Shown piece after piece: positions 59,383 to 64,000 of a DNA stretch of 64,000 nt (its first letter is position 1; every line of letters begins with the position of its first letter). The notes beneath the pieces are model-generated. The model was not told the DNA's origin, searched no databases, and saw only the letters and a program-made list of their open reading frames with translations. The translations under genes were made by a program, and so were the position numbers. This DNA is from Mucilaginibacter_A sp964236465 (GTDB lineage: Bacteria; Bacteroidota; Bacteroidia; Sphingobacteriales; Sphingobacteriaceae), in contig CAXSBZ010000016.1 of NCBI GenBank assembly GCA_964236465.1, positions 7,497 through 71,496 of the forward strand, written 5' to 3'.

Positions 59383-62300
59383 TTAAAAACGGGCACTTAT
59401 TTTAAAACCAATACTTCGGATGGTAGGAAGGTTAAACACATCAAGCCCTTGCAAACCATTAGCCGTAGATAGAGCAACATCCGGGTCAAAAGGAGCATTG
59501 TTTTTAATCATCCATATATTTCTGCCGATGACAGAAAGGCCAACGTTTTTAATTTTATTGTTTAAATAAGTGCCGGGCAGTGTATAACCAAAAACCAGTT
59601 CGCGCAAACGGATATTGGTAGCACTGTAAACATATTCTGAGGCAATGGCATTACGGCCGCCAACAGTTGTATAATATAATTGAGAATCTACTTTTTTGCC
59701 ATTAACCACCACACCGCCATTGTCGCGGGCTTTACCAGAGGCTTCAGAAACGCCGTACTGATCCAACACTGCCTGCGTTAACGAAACAACCTGTCCTCCA
59801 AACCTTCCATCGACCAGGAAACTCAACCTAAAGTTTTTATAATTAAACTCATTTTGAAAGCCAGCTAAAAAGTTGGGGTTATAGTTTCCTATTTTGGTAA
59901 AGTCTTGTGATTTTATTGGATTACCATTGGCATCTGTTATATAATTTCCGTTAGCATCTTTCTCTGCGGCATTGGCATACATATCGCCATAAGAACCGCC
60001 TTTTTGAACACGCAAGTTAAACACATCTGTAGAAAGGTTTACATAATCTAACGAAGTATTGGCATGAGTATAAGGATCGGTATATTCCAGTACATCCAAA
60101 ACCTTGTTCCTGTTTAATGAAAAGTTTACACTTGGCCTCCAGGTAAAACCTCCGGATTTGACAGTATAAGCTAAAGTAGCCTCGATACCTTTGTTCATTA
60201 AATTACCACCATTAAAGTAGTAACTACTATAGCCAGTTGAAGGGCTTACACTAATCTGGTAAATTTGATTGGTACTAAAAGATTTATACAAGTTAACCGT
60301 CAGGTTTAAATTGTCATTCAAAAAACGGCTGTCCAATCCAATTTCATAAGATCTCGTATTCTCAGGTTTTAGTGTATTAAATGGTGCTGCACCTATAGCA
60401 TTGGTTGTTCCGTTGTTGATAGCATACGTAGGGTTGGTAGCATAATTAATCGAACTACCGTTACCTACATTGGTAATATTTGCCCTGATTTTTGCAAATG
60501 ATATGATTTCCGGTAGCTTAAATAGCTGGCTCAATACGGCATTTAACCCAACAGCCGGATAAAAGAAATGGTCTTGGTTTGTAAAAGCTAAACTTGAATC
60601 CCAGTCATTACGGCCGGTGATGTCTAAAAATATTTTATTGTCATAACCTAAGGTAGCTGTACCAAATGCAGATTGTATTTGGCGCCTGTCTGCATATTGG
60701 GATGGATGTACGCGTGTATAATCAATATTTGATATGGAAAACACGTTGGCAAAGTTTAACAGGTTGCCATCTGTAACAGAACCTTGTGTTTGGTTATTTT
60801 GAAAGCTTCCCCCCAAATTGGCAGTCAATGTAAATTTATCAGATAATTTTTTATCAAAACTTGCGATCACATCGGCGTAGGTTTGCGTTACACCACTTGG
60901 GTTAAAAGTATATCCTCCTTTGGCCCCGGTAAGTGTAGTAATGGTTGAAGCATAGCGTTCGGCTTCATAAACATCATCAGTACGGTCAACCTTTAACCTT
61001 CCTTGTATGTTCAACCAGTCTGCAATGGTATATTTTGCACTGATGGTTCCCAATATACGGTTTAAACGATCCTGATTGTTGTTGCGGTTTACAATCCAAT
61101 AAGGATTTTGCGTGGCAATATCGCTAATAGTGTACAGCCAGTTTTGTGTATTCAATAGTCTTGTCGGATCATAAGTCTCATAATTGTTTTTGTATTGGCT
61201 GAAATCAACCCCACGAGGAAAAAGGTACAAAGGAACAATCGGATTGTAATAAAATCCCTGATACGGCCTGTTATTTACATTTTGTGAAATATAATTGGCA
61301 GAAACATCCAACGACAGTTTATTTTTAAAAAACTGGCTCGAGTTGCGAACCGTAAAATTGTACTTGTCGAGTTTGTTGTTAGGGATGATACCGGAAGAGT
61401 TGGTATTTTCAAAAGAAAAATAAGTTTGATTGGTTTCTGTACCTGTTTGTACAGATAAAGCATTGATCAAAGTCCTGCCGGTATTGTAAAACGACTTAGG
61501 GTCGAATGTACTTGGGGAAGCTAATTTACTGCCCCAGCTAAAAGGAGAATTTGTTACAGGTTTCCCGTTCTCATCCACTGTTGTTTCACCATAAGTTTTT
61601 TGCAGCTTTGGTATCAAAAAGGGGTTTTCAAAAGTTGTATTGGATGAAAAATTAACTGTTGTTTTTCCCGCCAACCCTCTTTTTGTAGTAATTAAAATTA
61701 CCCCGTTAGCACCCTGGCTACCATACAAAGCCGCTGAAGATGATCCCGGAAGTACCGTGATGCTTTCAACATCGTCCGGGTTTAGGTTTTCAATGGCATC
61801 TCCTCTGTCCTGGCCACCAAATACACCACCAATCTGTCCGCTGTTGTTGCGCGGCATCGGGATACCATCAATCACATACAAAGCATTGTTATCTCCGTTG
61901 ATAGATTTATTACCACGCAAAACCACTTTGGTCGAGCCGCCAACACCGGAAGAACTCCGGGTAATTTGCGCACCGGCTACTTTGCCTGATAAACTGTTGA
62001 CCAAACTCGCATCTGGTACATTCATTAGTTCGTTGCCGCTAACTGTTTGTACGCCATAAGTTAACGACCGGGCTTCCCTCCGGATACCTAAAGCCGTTAC
62101 CACTACTTCGGTCAGGTTGTTTGCAGCAGGTACAAGGCTGATGGTAAGGGTTGTTTTTCCTGCAACCGGCACTTCCTGGTTTTGATAGCCGATATAAGAA
62201 AAAACCAACACTGCATTTTCCGGCGTAGTAATCACAAACGCACCATTAATATCGGTTGATACACCGGCAGTCCCGTTCTTAACTTTTACCGAAACGCCAA

Positions 62301-62532
62301 TTAATGGCTGGCCTTTTTCGTCTAATACTTTTCCGGAAATTCGGATGTCTACAGCTTGCGCCGTTAGCCAAGCTGATTCAACCGCTATCGGTTTTAAAGC
62401 AGTAGAATGTGTATAAATGCTGGCCGAAGCATCTACATTAAAAATTAACACAGATGCAAAAGTTGCTGTTAAACAGAGCTTTGGCAAGCCATGCTTTACA
62501 GCAGTACCAGGTAAGTATTTACTGATTTTCAT
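59383..62532 (-). CDS. SusC/RagA-type TonB-linked outer membrane transporter
   Basis: A 1049-residue transporter: signal peptide, carboxypeptidase-regulatory-like domain (ISGKVLDEKGQPLIGVSVKV, about 65-140), TonB-plug (VNSLSGKVAGAQITRSSSGV, then LRGNKSINGDNNALYVIDGIPM) and a large barrel ending KISARF with terminal Phe. With the SusD-like protein it imports an oligomer. No dispersed element lies in either gene, a 5 kb void. No glycosidase is visible on the near side, so the substrate is open. Confidence 0.96.
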   Translation of the reverse strand: MKISKYLPGTAVKHGLPKLCLTATFASVLIFNVDASASIYTHSTALKPIAVESAWLTAQAVDIRISGKVLDEKGQPLIGVSVKVKNGTAGVSTDINGAFVITTPENAVLVFSYIGYQNQEVPVAGKTTLTISLVPAANNLTEVVVTALGIRREARSLTYGVQTVSGNELMNVPDASLVNSLSGKVAGAQITRSSSGVGGSTKVVLRGNKSINGDNNALYVIDGIPMPRNNSGQIGGVFGGQDRGDAIENLNPDDVESITVLPGSSSAALYGSQGANGVILITTKRGLAGKTTVNFSSNTTFENPFLIPKLQKTYGETTVDENGKPVTNSPFSWGSKLASPSTFDPKSFYNTGRTLINALSVQTGTETNQTYFSFENTNSSGIIPNNKLDKYNFTVRNSSQFFKNKLSLDVSANYISQNVNNRPYQGFYYNPIVPLYLFPRGVDFSQYKNNYETYDPTRLLNTQNWLYTISDIATQNPYWIVNRNNNQDRLNRILGTISAKYTIADWLNIQGRLKVDRTDDVYEAERYASTITTLTGAKGGYTFNPSGVTQTYADVIASFDKKLSDKFTLTANLGGSFQNNQTQGSVTDGNLLNFANVFSISNIDYTRVHPSQYADRRQIQSAFGTATLGYDNKIFLDITGRNDWDSSLAFTNQDHFFYPAVGLNAVLSQLFKLPEIISFAKIRANITNVGNGSSINYATNPTYAINNGTTNAIGAAPFNTLKPENTRSYEIGLDSRFLNDNLNLTVNLYKSFSTNQIYQISVSPSTGYSSYYFNGGNLMNKGIEATLAYTVKSGGFTWRPSVNFSLNRNKVLDVLEYTDPYTHANTSLDYVNLSTDVFNLRVQKGGSYGDMYANAAEKDANGNYITDANGNPIKSQDFTKIGNYNPNFLAGFQNEFNYKNFRLSFLVDGRFGGQVVSLTQAVLDQYGVSEASGKARDNGGVVVNGKKVDSQLYYTTVGGRNAIASEYVYSATNIRLRELVFGYTLPGTYLNNKIKNVGLSVIGRNIWMIKNNAPFDPDVALSTANGLQGLDVFNLPTIRSIGFKISARF

Positions 62533-63013
62533 AAATAATAGGTTTAAATTAAAAACTATGGCCTGCCTGAAAGCAGGTACTGTTGATAAAGAATTGTTGT
62601 TGATCTTGAGGATGAGGTTTTCCTGTCAGGATTATAAGTAGTTTTTTCATCATATATAATTGAATTAGGGTAATCAAATTTTAGTGGATTAAATTTAGTT
62701 TTATGTTCTTATTAAAAAAATTGATCCGGCTTTTTTTAATCTGTATAAAAGGTGGAAATGAATGCCGACTAATTTCTTTTTCGGCCCCGAACTCATACCA
62801 ATTTTTACCCTGTAAAAGAAGCATAGACGTTCTTAGAAAAAAACAGCTGATAAAGTTAACCTTGAGAACATATTCTTATCGATACTGCAATTATTTTAAG
62901 TATCGCCTAAGTAAGTAATTATGTTTTAAACTTCCTATTTCTTTTTAAAAAATTTAAAAAGTTTCTATTTGTCAATTTTTTATTCGATATATGTAAAAGA
63001 TTCAACCTAAATA
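62533..63013. other. Divergent intergenic region between the SusC-like and ROK genes
   Basis: A single dispersed element (62813, minus strand, with full tail ACCAATTTTTACCCTGTAAA) is the only recognised feature. The region should contain both divergent promoters and any ROK operator, but no clear palindrome was found. The frame 62703-62918 is not convincing. Confidence 0.5.
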
Positions 63014-64000
63014 ATGGCTGCCCAGCGTATAGAACATTTACTTAACTACAATAATTTTATTAAATGCCTGTATTACAATGAGGTACAAACCAGTGCCGAC
63101 ATTAGCAATTACACAGGCAAAAGTATCCCGCACACTATTAAAGTGCTGAACGAACTGATCAAAGAAGGTTACGTGGCCGAAAAAGGCTTTGCCAATTCCA
63201 GCGGCGGGCGCAAGCCTTTGAATTATTCGCTCATTGCAAATACGCATTATTTGCTTTCCGTGGCGATGGACCAGTTTTCGGCTCAAATGGTTGTGGTGGA
63301 TATGAACAACAATTTTGTGAGCAACGTTGTCCGTTACGAATTTGACATACATCTTTTACAGGCTGAAACTTTGGTTGGCCACATCAAAAACTTTCTAAAA
63401 AATTGCGGTATTTCCAAAACCAATATCCTTGGCATCGGCCTTACCATGCCGGGTTTTGTGGACACGGAAGCCGGTGTAAATTATTCTTTTTTAAAAGTTG
63501 GCGGACAAACTTTGGTCGAATACATCGAGCAAAATATTTCTATCCCGATTTTTTTAGACAATGATTCTACCGCCATTGCTTTGGCCGAACAAAAGTTTGG
63601 CGTGGCGGCGCATATCAAAAACGTGATGGTGCTGAACTTGGGCTGGGGGATTGGTTTGGGGATGATCTTGAACGATAAAATTTTCAGGGGAAACAACGGT
63701 TTGGCCGGAGAGTTCAGCCATATTCCATTGTTTAAAAACGGAAAACTTTGTAATTGCGGCAAGCACGGCTGCTTAGAAACAGAAGCTTCTTTAATTGCCG
63801 TAACAGCGACTGCAAAAGAAGGCATCCGGCGAGGGCAAATCACCAGCCTGGCCAATTATAAAGAGGTTGATGCCGATGTGATTATTACGGAGGCGATCAA
63901 AGGCGATGTGTTTTCTGTGAAACTGATTTCAGAAGCGGCTTATCATGTTGGCCAGGGTTTGGCTATTTTAATCCATTTGATGAACCCAGCAGCTATTGTT
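63014..64000 (+). CDS. ROK-family transcriptional regulator/sugar kinase, partial at the window end
   Basis: The frame from ATG 63014 is open to base 64000 (329 residues so far). Residues 1-70 are a winged helix-turn-helix (TSADISNYTGKSIPHTIKVL, then ELIKEGYVAEKG), as in NagC/XylR. The ROK domain follows with ATP/sugar motifs (GIGLTMPGFVDTEAG; PIFLDNDSTAIALAEQKFG) and the zinc motif CNCGKHGCLE. It is divergent from the SusCD pair and likely senses a sugar imported by that system (inference). Confidence 0.93.
   Translation, partial: MAAQRIEHLLNYNNFIKCLYYNEVQTSADISNYTGKSIPHTIKVLNELIKEGYVAEKGFANSSGGRKPLNYSLIANTHYLLSVAMDQFSAQMVVVDMNNNFVSNVVRYEFDIHLLQAETLVGHIKNFLKNCGISKTNILGIGLTMPGFVDTEAGVNYSFLKVGGQTLVEYIEQNISIPIFLDNDSTAIALAEQKFGVAAHIKNVMVLNLGWGIGLGMILNDKIFRGNNGLAGEFSHIPLFKNGKLCNCGKHGCLETEASLIAVTATAKEGIRRGQITSLANYKEVDADVIITEAIKGDVFSVKLISEAAYHVGQGLAILIHLMNPAAIV

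Larger units (their letters stand above)
72..62822. repeat. Dispersed 10-base element family (RCTTCTTTTA core; sister core CTGTTTTTA)
   Basis: Main-form cores on the plus strand start at 3042, 3169, 7453, 9808, 12393 (one extra T), 16636, 21859, 22249, 24691, 26849, 27487, 28816, 33288, 35321, 39269, 39854, 40508, 42546, 43382, 46599, 46811, 52091, 52348, 52538, 55341, 55470, 56933, 57545. On the minus strand (leftmost base): 864, 3199, 7530, 11540, 12477, 15948, 20349, 22568, 27726, 32714, 33360, 35970, 38725, 40264, 42520, 45149, 48229, 52596, 55421, 55864, 57606, 62813. Sister-form cores, plus: 72, 2161, 4351, 5603, 5642, 7618, 16294, 17077, 17390, 20517, 25310, 32143, 33883, 47074, 47313, 53547, 54363 (variants 1094, 11688); minus: 7468, 9968, 25325, 41562, 46911, 57561. 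Intergenic copies extend as AT then core, YC, about four variable bases, TAAAAATTGG. Found by eye, so a few may be missed. Confidence 0.9.

Noticed and set aside
3164..62822. The dispersed element as a CRISPR array
   Set aside because: Copies are scattered at irregular distances on both strands, with no spacer regularity and no cas genes.
62703..62918. 71-residue frame upstream of the ROK gene
   Set aside because: No family resemblance, it contains a dispersed element and lies in an AT-rich divergent promoter region.

Overview
This 64 kb window reads as Bacteroidota chromosome, most likely a Sphingobacteriaceae relative (Pedobacter/Mucilaginibacter-like; genus uncertain). The signs are a SusC/SusD pair, several TonB-dependent receptors, a Bacteroidota-only putative porin, DUF5606 and DUF4905 genes, an archaeal/eukaryotic-type ProS, promoter sites of the form TAnnTTTG, and moderate AT-richness. 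No tRNA, rRNA, CRISPR array, integrase or transposase was seen.

Layout. 1-5.6 kb: partial MutS-family ATPase, rlmH, a CDF metal exporter, DUF5606, cyclophilin and a secreted asparagine synthetase B-like protein. 5.6-12.6 kb: accessory stretch with an AT-rich amidase, kup, an NmrA/HxlR divergent pair, hicAB and many short repeats. 12.6-16.6 kb: porin, purine nucleoside phosphorylase and lpxK packed in one overlapping minus-strand operon. 17-25 kb: DUF1275 plus beta-carbonic anhydrase, a DoxX-like membrane protein, then the Kdo/surface-sugar group kdsA-kdsD-nucleotide sugar dehydrogenase-epimerase. 25-31 kb: lipocalin-like lipoprotein, TonB receptor and a large MG2-type outer-membrane protein. 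31-42.5 kb: udk, LysM protein, DUF4905, UbiD-type decarboxylase, FadL-like porin, Gly/Tyr-rich lipoprotein, proS, a PLP sulfur-amino-acid enzyme, a MazF-type toxin pair, a TIGR02757 protein and a VOC protein. 42.5-47 kb: S9 peptidase, YdeI-like protein, PadR pair. 47-53.5 kb: mnmE followed by an accessory cluster (higBA, ferritin, Fic, AbiEii-type pair, Bro-N). 53.6-64 kb: zinc alcohol dehydrogenase, glycosylasparaginase, cutC, a SusCD pair and a divergent ROK regulator.

The most striking signal is not a gene. A short element with core RCTTCTTTTA (about 49 exact cores, 40 of them GCTTCTTTTA) and a sister form with core CTGTTTTTA (about 20 more) recurs on both strands roughly once per kilobase. 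Both share the same extension: YC, about four variable bases, then TAAAAATTGG. Copies lie between genes, often as inverted pairs acting as terminators, and inside core genes in several reading frames. Density, strand symmetry, terminator use, coding copies and the extended AT-rich tail resemble Haemophilus USS / Neisseria DUS DNA-uptake sequences. I know of no such signal described in Bacteroidota, so this is the lead hypothesis. Recently acquired-looking genes in the window mostly lack the element.

A second signal is repeated duplication of gene 3' ends. The last 48 bp of mnmE recur after higBA with only synonymous differences, and again in degraded form after ferritin. The 3' end of the asparagine synthetase B-like gene recurs after the amidase, again with only synonymous differences, and once more before hicAB. 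This looks like insertion of small accessory cassettes at gene 3' ends, with the incoming DNA carrying a homologous 3' end.
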